Assembly: GCA_964030475.1 (NCBI GenBank)
Contig: CAXIPT010000003.1
Span: 2,269,761 to 2,333,760 of the forward strand
DNA from: Tethya wilhelma
Taxonomy: Eukaryota; Porifera; Demospongiae; Tethyida; Tethyidae
Length of the DNA: 64,000 nucleotides
Direction of reading: 5' to 3'
Positions within the stretch are counted from its first letter, which is position 1, and every line of letters starts with the position of its first letter. A program made the translations under genes and the position numbers. Shown piece after piece: positions 12,272 through 26,100 of the stretch. The notes beneath the pieces are model-generated. The model was not told the origin of the DNA. It saw only the letters and a list, made by a program, of their open reading frames with translations, and ran no database searches.

Positions 12272-15200
12272 TTGACTGTACAGTTTAATCAAAGTCATGT
12301 CGATCAATCAGTTATTGACAAGAATTGTTATAGCAATATTGTGTGCTACATTTGTAGCATGTATAATGGATTGATTGAGAAGGATAAACTTGAAAGAAAC
12401 TATACTGGCCACAAATACTACATTACAGTTGCTCCAAATAAGACATTATGTCCATTAAATTTAGAATACTGCTACAGTATTCAAGAGCTAGCAGAAAATT
12501 TCATCCTTGAAAGTACAATAGCTAAGTGGATAGAAATTTATTTCCTACCAGGTAGATATTTTGTTGATGAGAGTAAATTAAAAAGATTACGTAAAGTTTG
12601 GATAGAATTTTTTGGAAAGTACTATATTGAACTATCTGGATCAAAAGATACTGCTATTGAACACTCAGAAATTTTCCTTGATTTTAAGGGTAATCGATAT
12701 ACTAACATATCAGGTCTCTCATTTCTGTATACTGGAACTGGGTCTGACTTCTCAGGAGTGCTATTGAGAATTGATTCAAATGTCAACAAGTTATCCATTA
12801 AAAGTGTTTCACTACAAGGATCTACAGTAAGAATTGAATCTTGCAGCAATGTAGAAGTCACAAATTTAAATCTTGTTCATTAACATTTGATTTTGATAGT
12901 GAGACTGCTATATCAAACAATATATTTATTACTGGAGCTAACGACAATTCAATTGTGTCCATTACGGCAAAATCCAAGGTAGTTTTTCGTGATAACTGTA
13001 CTGTAAGAATTGAGAACAACACAGCATCTGGATGTGGTGGAATGAAGCTAGTGGACTCCTACCTTTCTTTGCATGATAGCTCAACACTTATTTTTTCAAA
13101 GAATACAGCTAAAGTACATGGTGGAGCACTAGTACTTCATCAAACGTCTAGGATACAATTCCGATCATTTTTCACAACCAAAAGCCCTGTGATAAAATTT
13201 GTAGAAAATGAAGCTGCTGGAAGAGGAGGAGCCATTTATGTTGATGATTCAGGATATTTAGAAAATGGTATACCAGTACAATCAATAATTGACATAATAT
13301 ATTATACTTTTATTATAATAAAGAACTATTGTACACCTTTCCATTAGTATACTTCATCAACAACACAGCTAGAGAAGCTGGTGATGAGCTATATGGAGGA
13401 TGGATCGATTGGCCTTACAATATAACTTTGGCTCAAAAATATCCAAATCATACAAAATATTACAAATCAGTGTTTTCTCAATTAAGTAATGATAATGACT
13501 TATCAGCAGTATCATCCAACCCAGTACACGTTTGTATATGTAACAATGGCACCCCCAACTGCAACATAACCAACTACCAAACATCACTATACCCAGGAGA
13601 AACACTGGAGTTAGAGGCAGTAGCTGTTGGACAAAGATATGGTACAGTACCCTCCATGATATTTGCTAAATTTGTAACAGTGAACTCAACAACACACGGA
13701 AAATTTGAGCAAGGTCAGAGTGTACAAGGAGTAAATAAACATTGTACACTTTTAAGAGTTCCTCAAATTCTAAAGAGGCAATATACCTGCATACTGACGA
13801 TACACTTGCAATACCAAACTATAATGCAGAATGTGACAAATATCAAATGATTCAAAACAGCATGAAATCTACATACTGTGATGATTTACAACTAATTTAA
13901 CACATTGTTTTCAAACTTTATAATTTCAGTTGAGATCTTAAATTGTCCTCTGGGATACTTACTCACGGAGCAGAAGTGCACATGCCACCCCTCATTGGTC
14001 AAAAATCATCAAACATGCAACAAAACTAACTACTCAATCAATCGACCACATACAAAATGGATTACTGTTACTTTTGATTCCATTCAAAACAACACTGACT
14101 ATATGGAATTTTGATTCATAATAACTGTCCCTTCGACTATTGCAAAAATCAAGATCACAGCATCAACCTGGATAGTCCTAACAATCAGTGTGACTTCAAT
14201 CGCTCTCTCATCCTCTGTGGAGCTTGCAGAAACAACTTCAGTCATGTCTTCGGGACATCAAGATGTAAGAAATGCTCTAATCTTTGGATACTGCTCATAG
14301 TTCCAACCTTCATCTTAGCAGGCATTCTACTAGTGGCATTTCTAATGATTTTAGACCTCACTGTCTCAATTGGAACAATCAATGGACTAATTTTCTACGC
14401 TAACATTCTCAGAGCAAATCAGGCTGTGTTCTTTCCAACCAAACAAGCCAATACTTTTCTAAACATATTTATAGCTTGGTTGAACCTTGACCTTGGGGTG
14501 GAGACTTGCTTCTACAATGGTCTTGATGCCTACACTAAAACGTGGCTACAATTTCTCTTCCCTCTTTACATATGGCTCCTGGTATCTCTCATCATAGTCT
14601 CCTCTCACTACTCCTCTAGAGTCTCCAGATGGAGTGCTGTACAAGTGTTGGCTACCTTGTTCCTTCTCTCCTACGTCAAGCTACTTCGACTCATCATCAC
14701 AGTCTTTCTATCCAATATACCATCACATATCCTGATGGCTATACTAGGAGGGTGTGGCTTTATGATGGAAATGTCAACTTCCTTCAAGGAAAACATGTCC
14801 CTCTTTTCACAGCTGCTCTACTCATGCTAGTCATCCTCACACTTCCCTACACTACCACACTCATTACAATACAATGCCTACAGAGACACAAGACTTGTAA
14901 GCGTGCTCTAATTTGGGTACACAAATTCAAGCCTATATTCGATGCTCACACCGGTCCCTACAAGTCCAAACATCGCTACTGGACTGGACTGCTATTGCTG
15001 GTACGTGTGGCACTGTTGTTGGTATTCACCATCAACATCAGTGGTGATCCTTCCATCAATCTGCTAGCTACAACTATCACTGTATTTTTTCTTTCCATGT
15101 ACTTCCAATTCATTAGGGGACCCTATCGATCGAGGATGATCAACCTCCTAGAAATGTTCTTTTACTTCAACACAATCTTACTCTCAACGACCACAGTATA

Positions 15201-15507
15201 CAGACTCATAACTGAATTCAATTCAACCAAATATACCACTGGATCCACATGTATAGCATTCTTGGCTTTCAGTCTGATTGTAATCTATCATGCTACAGAG
15301 AGGATCACTGAGACTGGGAGAGGGGCTAGACTCAAACACAGCATCAAGGAGAGAGTAATGGCATATGTGAGACAATCGACACTGACCACTCTCACCATCA
15401 TACTGACAGGTCATCAGGCTACACTGACTGATATGGTGTCTCACTCTTCAATTGAACTCAAAGAACCACTACTGGCAGATGTGGTACAAATAAAACATAT
15501 TAACTGA
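12272..15507 (+). pseudogene. Receptor-like family copy A: beta-helix ectodomain plus multi-TM, frameshifted
   Basis: Homology to the intact 31448-35341 gene runs along this whole stretch but changes frame four times: 12272-12883, then 12880-13347, 13329-13850, 13905-14114, 14111 to about 14740, and then to 15507. A short stop-filled stretch lies near 13850-13905. The N-terminal part keeps the CPLNLEYCYSIQELAEN block but has no clear signal peptide. The ectodomain keeps GGALVLHQTSRIQF and GRGGAIYVDDS repeats, the neck has CGAC, and the C-terminal part has WLNLDLGVETCFYNGLDAY, VWLYDGNVNFLQGKH and KHRYWTGLLLLVRVALLLVF. The end is SIELKEPLLADV. It is the most diverged of the long copies. Short unspliced introns cannot fully explain four frame changes when the intact paralog is one exon, so decay is the better reading. 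Confidence 0.8.
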
Positions 15508-15794
15508 TTACAAAATCTGTACACATGCATGTTGCTCTTATAATGATTGTATGTCATTGAGCATAATAGATCAAGTCATTAGCTAGAAGTCTTTATAAAT
15601 AAACTCTGTAAATTTCTATTTAATTATTTTTATAATCAAGAATTATTAATATATTATAATAATTATAAACAAGTGTGGTCAACTTCTACCCTATGTTACA
15701 TGTGCTATATAATAATCAGCATTCTCAAAACAGATGGAGTTTAGTCTATGAAATTATAAAAGTTATACAAACTCTCATCATTACACTTTATTAA
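15508..15794. other. Spacer between copy A and relic B
   Basis: AT-rich DNA with no recognisable coding remnant. Confidence 0.5.
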
Positions 15795-17400
15795 AAATAC
15801 ACACAAAACAGTTACATATAGAGAAGCAAGGGATGAGATATATGAAGGATGGCCCTATATGAACCAAGTATTATAAGTACAATTCCCCCATTTTGTAATT
15901 AATTGGTTAAATTTGAACTTTTAAACTTTCTGTAACAGTTTTGACTGCTTCCATTACATTTGTGGATGATTTTATACTGACAGTTCAAAAAGGTTTGCTA
16001 AACAACATGCACTACATCTTCATGCACTAAAATTAATAATTAAATTAAGAAACAATATTCATAAACAAAAGTTTATAATGAAAAAACAAAATTAATATTG
16101 GAACAATATTACATAGTCTGGAAATGATCTGGGAAAATTATTCAGCAAAATTTGACAATCCTTCATTCACAAGGACTAAAACCATTGCCTGAGGAATGTT
16201 CGATATGAGTAATGTCATCCTTTTGCCCTCTAGAAGTTAGCTATAAGTTTTTACATAATTATGTTACCATAGATGGTACTATACCAATTCTATCTAACAT
16301 CAATTGTCAATTAAGAGTAATGTTAAAATTTAATGGCCTAGTTAAGCATGCCCCATACCTGTCCATTAGAGCAGCTCTTAGAACTAAAAGCTCCACCATG
16401 CATTTTTGATTTCAGCTCATTAATTGTAGTTACTTCATAACCTGGCTGAACTTGGGCAGATAGGAGTTGAAAATTAATGTGCTTCTACAATGATCTTGAT
16501 GCGTATACTAAAACCTGGCCTCTCTTTATTTACTCTCTCTATATCTGGACCATTATGATCATGACAATTGCTTTAAGCCGTCGATATGTCTTTGTTGTAA
16601 GACTATAAAAATTATGTGGATCTGATGTTGTACAAGTGTTCGCAACACTCTTTCTGCTGTTGTATGCAAAACAATTTTGAATTATTATCACAATATTTCA
16701 ACCAACAATTCTTGTTTATCCTGATGGCTACAAGAAAAGGATGTGGCATTATGATATGGAAATGTGGACTAGCTTTACATCAAAAGAAAGCACATATCCT
16801 TTTCATTGCAGGCCTCATATATCAACCAATACCTTCACTATCAGTCTACTTTTATTCAGTGGCTATAACAAATACAACAATCACAGATTACTACGTTGGT
16901 TTGGTAAACTGAAGTCTCTCTTTGATGCCTGCACAGGTCCATTCAAAGAGAAACATGTCTATTGATTTGGAGTACTGTTGCAGGTTTGAGTGGCATTTTA
17001 TCTTGGGATTTCATTAAAAGTATATATCTTGAGATACTACTCTAAACCTCATGGCTATTGGTACAAAGAATGCTAATAATTTTATATCTTTTCCTATCTT
17101 GTTCCTATCAACATTAACAAACCTAGCTGATGTACATGTATCTTTCACTGATGACATAATTATGCTAAATCTAATCATTTTGACAATAGTTAGTGGAAGC
17201 ACACTATGATCCAAAAACAAGCATAAATTAATTATCTCAGTTAGCACAATTATAGCCTTTTGCCAGTTTGCCCATCTTCCATTAAATTGGATAAACCATT
17301 TCTCATGGGCAATTCATATACTTCATATTAATCATGAGCACAAGCAGAAGATTTCAGATACAAGCATAATAAAATGTGACAAGCACCATTTCTGTATTAA
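15795..17400 (+). pseudogene. Receptor-like family relic B, heavily decayed
   Basis: Near 15810-15850 the bases still encode an REARDEIYEGW-like echo of the REAGDELYGGW block of copy A. From about 16435 to 17300 the C-terminal membrane domain is recognisable at the DNA level (WLNLG, CFYNDLDAYTKTW, SRRYVFVV, ILVYPDGYKKR, LFDACTGPFKEKHVY) but broken by many stops and indels. It is closer to the 22631 and 31448 copies than to copy A. The 3' part from about 17221 is repeated at 21926. Confidence 0.7.
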
Positions 17401-18559
17401 TTTATAAATAACTGCTTATTCAAACGATGACTGATCTCTTTTCAATTTTGATTATGTATACAATTTAACTTAAAATGTACTTTTAATTTCAGATTGTACA
17501 CACAGTTTGTCCCAATGTTTAGTGTTACTTTAAGTCCCAAATCAAGCTAGTAGTGTATTTGGGCAAAAGTAAGTTTACTAACAGCTGCATATGTAGGCCA
17601 GTAACAACAAACCTTTAGTTTCAGTAAATGCATGCATATGCCAATTAAAATAGTACAATAATCAAAAGACTGTGACTATACAAAAGAAAAGTTGACAATT
17701 TCAGGAATCTTGTTTTCAATAATATTTTTTGAGACGTTTATCATTAGAGCATAGAAAATTTTATCATTAATTTTTAAAGTATCCTGAAAGCAATAATTTT
17801 CGCTTAATTAAATTTGCACACTATAAAGGGATGAAAGCAAAGAGTCCTCACCATACTTAGTGAACAAATAGAATGGCACTTGTAAAATGAGTTGATAATT
17901 AGATGCAGCTAAATTTGAGTTGACTACAATTTGAACAGTGATACATGTACATAATTATTCATTATACAAGCTAGTTCGGTATAGTTAACACAGTATTTAA
18001 TGAAAAAATGAAAAGTGTTCTGTTATCCATTATATTGTTCCACTCTTACTTTACTTTGATATTTGTTGGTGCAAGTGAAATCAGGGTAAATGTTTTTGCT
18101 TTCCCTACGTTAACATTTGATGGAAATAAAGTGGTTTGTCCTACAAATACATGTCACTCATTTCAAGAACTTGGTGAGGGATACAACTTTGAACCAAACA
18201 CAAACATTGTGCTGTTACCAGGAATTCACAAGACTACAGGAAATGTTTCATTTGCTAACCTTCAATACTTTGCTATTGTTGGATATAATTATATATATAA
18301 TATAATTGCTGCAAAATCAAATATTACCAAACAAAACCCAATAATACAACACTCTTATTCTGGAGCATCTACAATAATTCAACTGAAAAATATTACTGGC
18401 TTATTGCTGCACAGTTTTGATCTTCACAGTTCAACTAGTTACTTGGAATATCACACACAGTTAAATAGCACATCAGATCTAGATTATCAAGAAATCACTG
18501 GAATTTTGATTACTGACTCACGTAACATTAAATTACATAATCTCCATGTGCACTATACA
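17225..18559 (+). repeat. Direct duplication, first copy (partner 21926-23178)
   Basis: This segment matches 21926-23178 closely. It runs from the decayed end of relic B through the upstream region and the first about 184 codons of the gene. Identity stops abruptly at 18559/18560 on this side, where transposase sequence begins; the partner carries on into the full gene. Confidence 0.85.
17822..17828 (+). promoter_or_regulatory. Candidate TATA element shared by the duplicated receptor-like promoters
   Basis: TATAAAG lies about 180 bases upstream of the ATG at 18008 and is repeated at 22445-22451 before the ATG at 22631. As the whole segment is a recent duplicate, its conservation is not independent evidence. 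Confidence 0.3.
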
Positions 18560-18649
18560 AATGAAAAACCAGTAATGAAAAAGTTCTTGATTCATCCAAC
18601 CATTACGAGAAAGTCCATACAATGTGCCAGGAACTTCACCTTCACATAA
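18008..18649 (+). pseudogene. Receptor-like family, 5' truncated copy: signal peptide plus first about 184 residues
   Basis: The protein begins with signal peptide MKSVLLSIILFHSYFTLIFV and the family N-terminal block (CPTNTCHSFQELGEGYNF, then LLPGIHKTTGN), nearly identical to the copy at 22631. At 18559/18560 it runs into the antisense strand of a transposase and reads on for about 29 unrelated residues to a stop. The open frame is 213 codons with no break, so a small secreted protein could be made, but loss of the rest of the receptor makes a pseudogene the default view. Upstream DNA of the full copy is retained. Confidence 0.75.
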
Positions 18650-19435
18650 TTTGGGATTGAGTTTCATCCTGTCAAAGACAACAAATGGTGGAATGGCATA
18701 TCCTGCTGCACTTGTACAGGCAAGCACAGTTATCTGGGACTTGTCACCCCCTGTAATATAACTAGGGTTCTTTGAACCAACTTCAGTTACTACCTTTAAA
18801 CTTGTAGGATTAAGTGGCATCCCAGTTTCATCACAATTGAAGATACAAGTGGGTTTATCTAATATGCCGTTTTCTTTAAGTGAATCTTCAAGCGTGTCAA
18901 AGTAGCGATCTAACATTTCTGAATCAGTAGCTACAGCTCGGGCCACAGAAAGTGGCACAGCTACACGAAGTGTAAGACTAGGATGACGTTGGCGAAAACG
19001 TTCCCACCAGCCATATGTCACAATTGCATCAAGACCTTTATCTTCTACCATTTGTTGAACAAGCTGCAAAATCTGCTTGATGGTATGTGAATAGCCTATT
19101 CGTGAAGTCTGTAAAAGAAAACTAGCAAGTTCTTCTTCTTCAGTTGTTGTTAAATATGGAGACGGTCCACATCTTGCACCAAAACTCACTTTACCAGTCA
19201 TGTGATCATGCAAAGTTGACCTAGGGACACCAAAAGATTCAGCCGCCCTTCGAAGTGACATACCTCTATCCACAGCCAACATAGCATCACTTAAACTCTC
19301 ATCACTCCACTTACGATAAGCACCTCTGGCCCCTACTACACATACCCCAGCAATCTTACTCAGCTCACTTGTATGTGACCTCACAATCCGCTGCTTTAGA
19401 GGACGATGGGCAATCATTTTTTCACTCCCTGGCAA
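18560..19435 (-). mobile_element. Psq/DDE (Tigger/Jerky-like) transposase, 3' truncated
   Basis: The minus-strand frame starts MPGSEKMIAHRP. An N-terminal helix-turn-helix of the Psq type follows (KWSDESLSDAM, then SLRRAAESFGVPRSTLHDH). Next is a CENP-B-like second DNA-binding segment (WWERFRQRHPSLTLR) and the start of the DDE_1 catalytic domain with its first aspartate in FNCDETGMPLNP. It breaks off after NGWMNQELFHYWF at 18560, so the remaining catalytic acidic residues are missing and the enzyme cannot be active. The break coincides exactly with the break of the receptor-like copy on the opposite strand. Target and terminal repeats are not clear. No introns are needed. Confidence 0.8.
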
Positions 19436-21925
19436 AGAACAGTTGTATCAATACGATTCTGGAGGGGAGATAGAAAAAAAAATTATAAAAACTTAAAATT
19501 CTAATTAAAGCCTACCATCACCATTCCTTCCCACCCACCTATCCCCCACCCCGCCATGTCTGCTATTATTTGTAGTCTACCAGTCATAATATCTATGATC
19601 AAAAGCAGTTAGTTATAGTCTAAATAGATCGTAGCTCAAGTGCATAGATAATATTATCTATGCTTAGTGTCTAAAAACCAATTCGATTAGCTAGCAAGCT
19701 TTACACATAGACTTCACTATCTAGCTACAAATTATCAGATACAAATGGGCTGGCTTACTACAGAATCTGGTATCACAGAAGTCTCGATTTACTATGATAT
19801 ACTGTAGAACCACCTGCTCGAAATAATCGAGACTGGTGGTCCGAATTTTGGTAGCGTGACCAGCTAAATTATCAGTGGGTGTGGTTTTAATACAATAGTG
19901 TGGGTGGGGCTTGGATTAGATTGCTAGATAGAGTAAAGACAGGACTGCTTGCCAACATAAAAATAATAGCTCCTATTCGATGTCCACAACTTTTAGAAGG
20001 CCAAGTCCGAATGTTGATCGCGACGTCTGAAGATTGACGATTTCGGACTCGATCTTTGTGAAGCTGGTTTGACAGCGTTGACGATCTTTACGGACTCTAT
20101 TCCCAGGGCACAGTCAGCACTTAGGCAGGTCTACTAGTGTGTAAAGTCCAGAGCTGGAAGCGTTTTCTAATCGTAAGTTACAGGTGTCCGAATATTAATG
20201 TGTCCGTTTAATGATCAATTACTCTAATTCACTCAAATAGAACAGTAAACTTTCTTACATTGGAGAACTATAACTACAGAAATTATTGTAGTTATATTAG
20301 TTCTGTTATATTTCACATGTGAAATTGTAGAGGGCAGTAGACTTATTATATATATCATGCTAGCTAGTATAGCATTAATTAATTATTCACTCAAACAGAA
20401 CACATGCACTTAATAAAGCACTGTCATTGTATAGTATCAGTGTGAACAAGAACAGCATTTTCATTTCTCGCCCAGCATCAAGTGTGGATTTAAGTTAATG
20501 CAGAAGATGTAGAACCACACTATACATTGACCACAGCAAATTATCTGTCTCCTTGGTCTGGTAGGTGGCATACACAAATAGCTAGATGTTAAAACTTGTC
20601 ATTAGAGATTTCACAGGATGGTACAAGACATTAGTAGATGGAAACATAAATTCTTTCCTTGAAATGCAATTGAGAAAATGCAGGTCTAGCATACAATGAA
20701 AGTCATATTTCATCCAAGTTCCATGGTAGGATCTTTACGATCAGATAATGTGCTAGCAAAGGCCAATTAACTTGATGAAAAGTCACAACTAGACGAATCA
20801 GGCTGTTGTTGGACATCGAGAAAGGAGATAAACTTTTTTTCAGTTACATTGAAGCAATTGCAGCACACTATGACTTATACAGGGGCAAATCTGAATGCTG
20901 AACGTAGACTGGCATTGTCGTGCTTGCAATCCTTATTAATTAACCCAATGTGTAACAAAAACACATAATACTTGCACAACTAGCTTCTTCAGAAGAGTCA
21001 CAACAAGATATACAGTGCCTTCATCCACTTCATACAGATTGGACAATTTCTTCTGATTGGACTTCGCTAGCTGTTACTGTACCTTCGTCCACTTCTGATT
21101 GGATGATTAATCTTTCTGATTTGACCATGCTATAGCTGTGCATGAATTCCATTTTAGCTTCATTGCATGCAGTTGTGGGACTGGGAAAAAAGTGAGAAAG
21201 TGATAAAATTGTATTATTATAGACAGAATATTAATGAAATAACATGTGTATATCATTATAATTTTACACGCATGATTATCATGTGTGCCCTTATATGTAC
21301 GTACCTCATACAAACTTGCTAATCCATTTCTAGTTTACTATATGTGCATTTTGCGTGTGTTTTTGGTGGAAAAAAGTACAAAGGAGAAAGCAAAGGCCAC
21401 AGGCATAATCTAAGGTAATGCACAGTATCAGTATGGCCCAATATCAACATGACTGCGTGTACATTATGTGTGACAAACCGTGTTTTTCTGCACTTTTAGT
21501 ACCATAAAAGCAAGATTGTGAAGCAGGAATAAAGGTCAAACTCAGTGACGATGGACAGAGCCTTGTTGTGATAGATATAATAATATTATTATGTGAAGAA
21601 CACAACCATATTGTAGTTGATAAGGTATAAGGGTTGTAGCTTACAATTTTTTGATGATGTATAATTATTATGTCAGCACAGATAATCATGTGTTCTTTAA
21701 TGTGCACTGCAACTACTATAGGATATTTATGACCACTTTCCTCAATGACGGCTTGATGAGAACAAGAGAGAGTGTGTGGAAGAATTGCTTAAAACTCAAG
21801 GTTAACAAGAATTTAGCTTCTATACAACAGCACATAAGTGAATACTGGAAAAGTGGTTATTCTAAAGGACATAAGCAACCTGCAAACACATCTACGATCT
21901 GGAACAGACAGGAATGACTTGAGTG
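19436..21925. other. Transposon flank and spacer without a supported gene
   Basis: The part to about 20220 contains repeated TCCGAAT/GTCCG motifs (near 19843, 20005, 20186) that may be terminal sequence of the DDE element. Beyond that the DNA is AT-rich. Near 21000-21110 a CATCCACTT...TTCTGATTGGA motif recurs. A short open frame at 21651-21917 matches nothing I recognise. Confidence 0.4.
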
Positions 21926-23178
21926 CTCTTAATTATCTCAGTTAGCATAATTATATGTAGCCTTTTGTCAGTTTGCCCATCTTCCATTAAATTGAAAGAA
22001 CCATTTCTCATAGCCAATTCATATACTTCATATTAATCATGTGCACAAGCAGCAAATTTCAGATACAAGCATAATAATGTGACAAGCACCATTTCTGTAT
22101 TAATTTAATAACTGCTTATTGAAACGATGACTAATCTCTTTTTAATTTTTGATTATGTATATATACAATTTAACTTAAAATGTACTTTTAATTTACTAAC
22201 AGCTGCATGTAGCCCAGTAACAACAATTAAACCTTTAGTTTCAGTATATGCATGTCATGCCAATTGAAATAATACAATATTCAAAAGACTGTGACTATAC
22301 ACAAGAAAAGTTTACAATTTCAAGAAAATTCAATCAATCTTGTTTTCAATAATATTTAGATATCATTAGAGCATAGAAAATTTTTACAATTAATTTTTAA
22401 AGTATCCTGAAAGCAATCATTTTCGCTTGATTAAACTTGCACATTATAAAGGGATGAAAGCAAAGAGTCCTCACCATACTTAGTGAACAAATAGAATGGC
22501 ACTTGCAAAATGAGTTGATAATTAGATGCAGCTAAATTTGAGTTGACTACAATTTGAACAGTGATACATGTACATAATTATTCATTATACAAGCTAGTTC
22601 GGTATAGTTAACACAGTATTTAATGAAAAAATGAAAAGTGTTCTGTTATTCATTATATTGTTCCACTCTTACTTTACTTTGATATTTGTTGGTGCAAGTG
22701 AAATCAGGGTAAATGTTTTTGCTTTCCCTACGTTAACATTTGATGGAAATGAAGTGGTTTGTCCTACAAATACATGTCACTCATTTCAAGAACTTGGTGA
22801 GGGATACAACTTTGAACCAAACACAAACATTGTGCTGTTACCAGGAATTCACAAGACTACAGGAAATGTTTCATTTGCTAACCTTCAATACTTTGCTATC
22901 GTTGGATATAATTATATATATAATATAATTGCTGCAAAATCAAATATTACCAAACAAAACCCAATAATACAACACTCTTATTCTGGAGCATCTACAATAA
23001 TTCAACTGAAAAATATTACTGGCTTATTGCCGCACAGTTTTGATCTTCACAGTTCAACTAGTTACTTGGAATATCACACACAGTTAAATAGCACATCAAA
23101 TGATCAAGAAATCACTGGAATTTTGATTACTGACTCACATAACATTAAATTACATAATCTCCATGTGCACTATACAAG
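21926..23178 (+). repeat. Direct duplication, second copy (partner 17225-18559)
   Basis: It starts in decayed C-terminal sequence of relic B type, passes through the shared upstream region and runs into the coding region of copy C. Differences from the partner are mostly single bases and small indels, so the duplication is recent compared with relic B. Confidence 0.85.
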
Positions 23179-26100
23179 TGGAATTGGACTTTGGTTAAAG
23201 GAGGTCTATTATCTAGTAGAGATAAACGACTCTCACTTTTCATACAACTTTAAAAATTGTGTGCTAGAATTATCTGAGCAATATGTCACAGTAGAAGAAA
23301 AGAGTAATCCATTGATTTTTGCTACGTTTACAAATGTTATGTTTAGTAACAGCCATGTAAATTTCCCAGGAGTGTCAATAAAAGTTTTAGTGCCGGAACA
23401 CCATGCAATATGGAATTTTTATTACTAACACAACAGTGCAAAATAACAATGCATTCAAACTAGATCTGACCAGCAACTTTTTTATGACATCTATTGTGAG
23501 CATTCAAGAATTTAATTCCACAAGTACTTTGCCAGTTTCATCAAACGTTAGGTCTGACAATACCTACAGCTGTAGAAATAGTCACAGTGGTGGACTTCAG
23601 TTTGTATTGCTTGGGAAGACAAACATTTTAATTTCCAAAAGCAATTTTACAGGTCCTAGATCGTGCGTAAAAGTAATATCAGGTAGTGATACTTCAGCGA
23701 ATGTGTACTTTGGTGAAACAGTTTTCACTAGTATTCAATGCCAATGTGGAAGTTTGAGTATTGAGAAGGTAAATAATGTTAGACTGGATAACATAAAAAT
23801 CGTTGACTCCTTATACATTATAATAAGAATTTTACAAAGCAGTGTTGAACTTGCTGGAAACTGCTTATTTCAACAAAATAATGGCAGTCTATTACTTCAT
23901 GAACATAGCACTCTCTGGTTAGATGGAGACTTGAGCAGCATAAAAAGTTTTGAGAACAATAGTTGTTCATTTAACAAAAAACACTGTGTCTTGTTTGAAG
24001 CAGAGAACTCTGACATTGTTATAATTAGGGACCGTGTTATTTTTCGAAACAACAGTGGAACTGGCATTCTTGTTCTATATCAGTCAAATATTGTTCTTTA
24101 TGGAGCAACATATTTGTTGTTTGACAGTAATTCTGGAAAAAATGGATGAGCATTGTCTCTTTATGCTAGATCACAAATCCAATTTTGCAGTGAGAAATAC
24201 CTTAGTAACTTTGCATCTACTATTCTTAGTGGTATTAAACAAAATCTCTCCATCGTCTTCTATGACGCTTTGGCATATAATAAAACCGGTTACCGTAGTA
24301 TGTGTACATCCAATATAGTATTTGCTAATAACCATGCATCAGAGAAAGGTGGTGCAATATTTATTGACGATCCTTTTTATTTGAGTCCTATAATAGGTTT
24401 TGAACAGTCCCAACTGAATGTGTTTGGATTATCCAATGTATCTTATTTAGGAATATATCTTTTAAACAACACAGCTGATATTGCAGGGAATGGATTGTAT
24501 GGAGGTTGGATTGCATACAAATTAAATAACATATTTCTTAATTTCCTCAGTGAGAAAGATGCTTTTCCATTCATTACTATAGATCAAATGCTTCGTTACT
24601 TTCTAGATATGGAAAATCATCTTCCAAACAATACTTTACACCGAACACATCTTTACTTTGTTAGCCATAAAGATGATCTTTCAACTATCTCTTCAAATCC
24701 AGTTCGTCTTTGTATCTGTGTTGCATCTATTCCACATTGCAACATCACTGACCACGAACAGAGTACATATCCAGGAAGGACAGTTTATCTTAATGTAGTT
24801 GCAGTTGGACAAAGTTTAGGAACGGTGCCTTCGATAGTCCATGCCAATTTACTTGGTAATCAGGTTAATCAAGGTCCTACTTTGAAAAGTGGACAGTATA
24901 TTCAGCAAGTATACAGAAACTGCACTACATTGAACTACACAATATTCTCCCTTAAAAAAGTTGAGGAGATGATGTTTTCATTTGGGAAAGAAATTACCCC
25001 TGATTTATCTAAATTGCAGACAAATGTACAATCAAAGCCATCTTTGTACAATGAAATCAAGCTACTAAACCAACAGCTTAGAATGATAGTTACATTTAGG
25101 AATTGTCCTCCTGGGTTTTCTTTCAATGCTTCATCGAGGACATGTTCTTGTCATCCAATATTAATTGAGCATCAGATTAATGACTGTGACATAATAACTC
25201 TAAAGTTCACCAAACTCAGTCAGAAATGGATCAATGCCACCTTCATTCACAACTTGGAAAACCATACTAGTGTAGGAGTACTTGTAACTGATCACTGCCC
25301 AGCTGATTATTGTAAACAAAAAGTAGCACTGAATTTAGAATACCCAGATGACCAGTGTAATTTCAATCGTTCAGGAACACTTTGTGGAGGTTGTCAACCC
25401 AATTTCAGTCATGTTCTTGGGAGTTCAAAGTGCAAAGAATGCCCAGAGATAGGTGTCCTTCTCATAATCACAATGCTTTGTCTAAACCTCACTGTTTCAA
25501 CAGGAATGATGAACAGTTTGATTCTTTACGCTAATATCATTCAAACGAATCACAGTACATACATGCATTCCAATAATTTTTTCATTTATTTCATTGCCTG
25601 GCTAAATTTAGACCTAGGGATTGAAGTGTGTTTTTGCAATGGTCTTGATGCATATGTTAAAACTTGGCTTCAGTTCATTTTCCCTCTCTACATGTGGACC
25701 GTTATGATCATCCTCATTGCACTCAGCCGTCGTTATGTCTTTGTTGTAAGATTATGTGGATCCAATGTTGTACAAGTGCTAGCAACACTCTTTTTGCTGT
25801 CATACGCAAAACTCATTTGAACAATTATCACAATATTTCAACCAACAATTCTTGTTTATCCTGATGGCTACAAGAGAAGGGTGTGGCTTTATGATGGAAA
25901 TGTGGACTACCTCAGAGGAAAGCACATCCCTCTTTTCATTGCTGGTCTCATAGTACTTGTCTGTCTCTCAATACCTTACACTGTTAGTCTACTCTTTATC
26001 AAGTGGCTAAGAAAATACAACCATCACAGACCACTACGTTGGGTTGGTAAACTGAAGCCTCTCTTTGATGCCTACACAGGTCCATTCAAAGAGAAACATG

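Noticed and set aside
12272..15507. Copy A as a functional multi-exon gene
   Set aside because: Frame changes do not coincide with convincing GT-AG pairs and the intact paralog is a single exon.
24147..25820. TGA codons in copy C read as selenocysteine
   Set aside because: The intact paralog has glycine and arginine at these sites, not cysteine, and a frameshift is also present.
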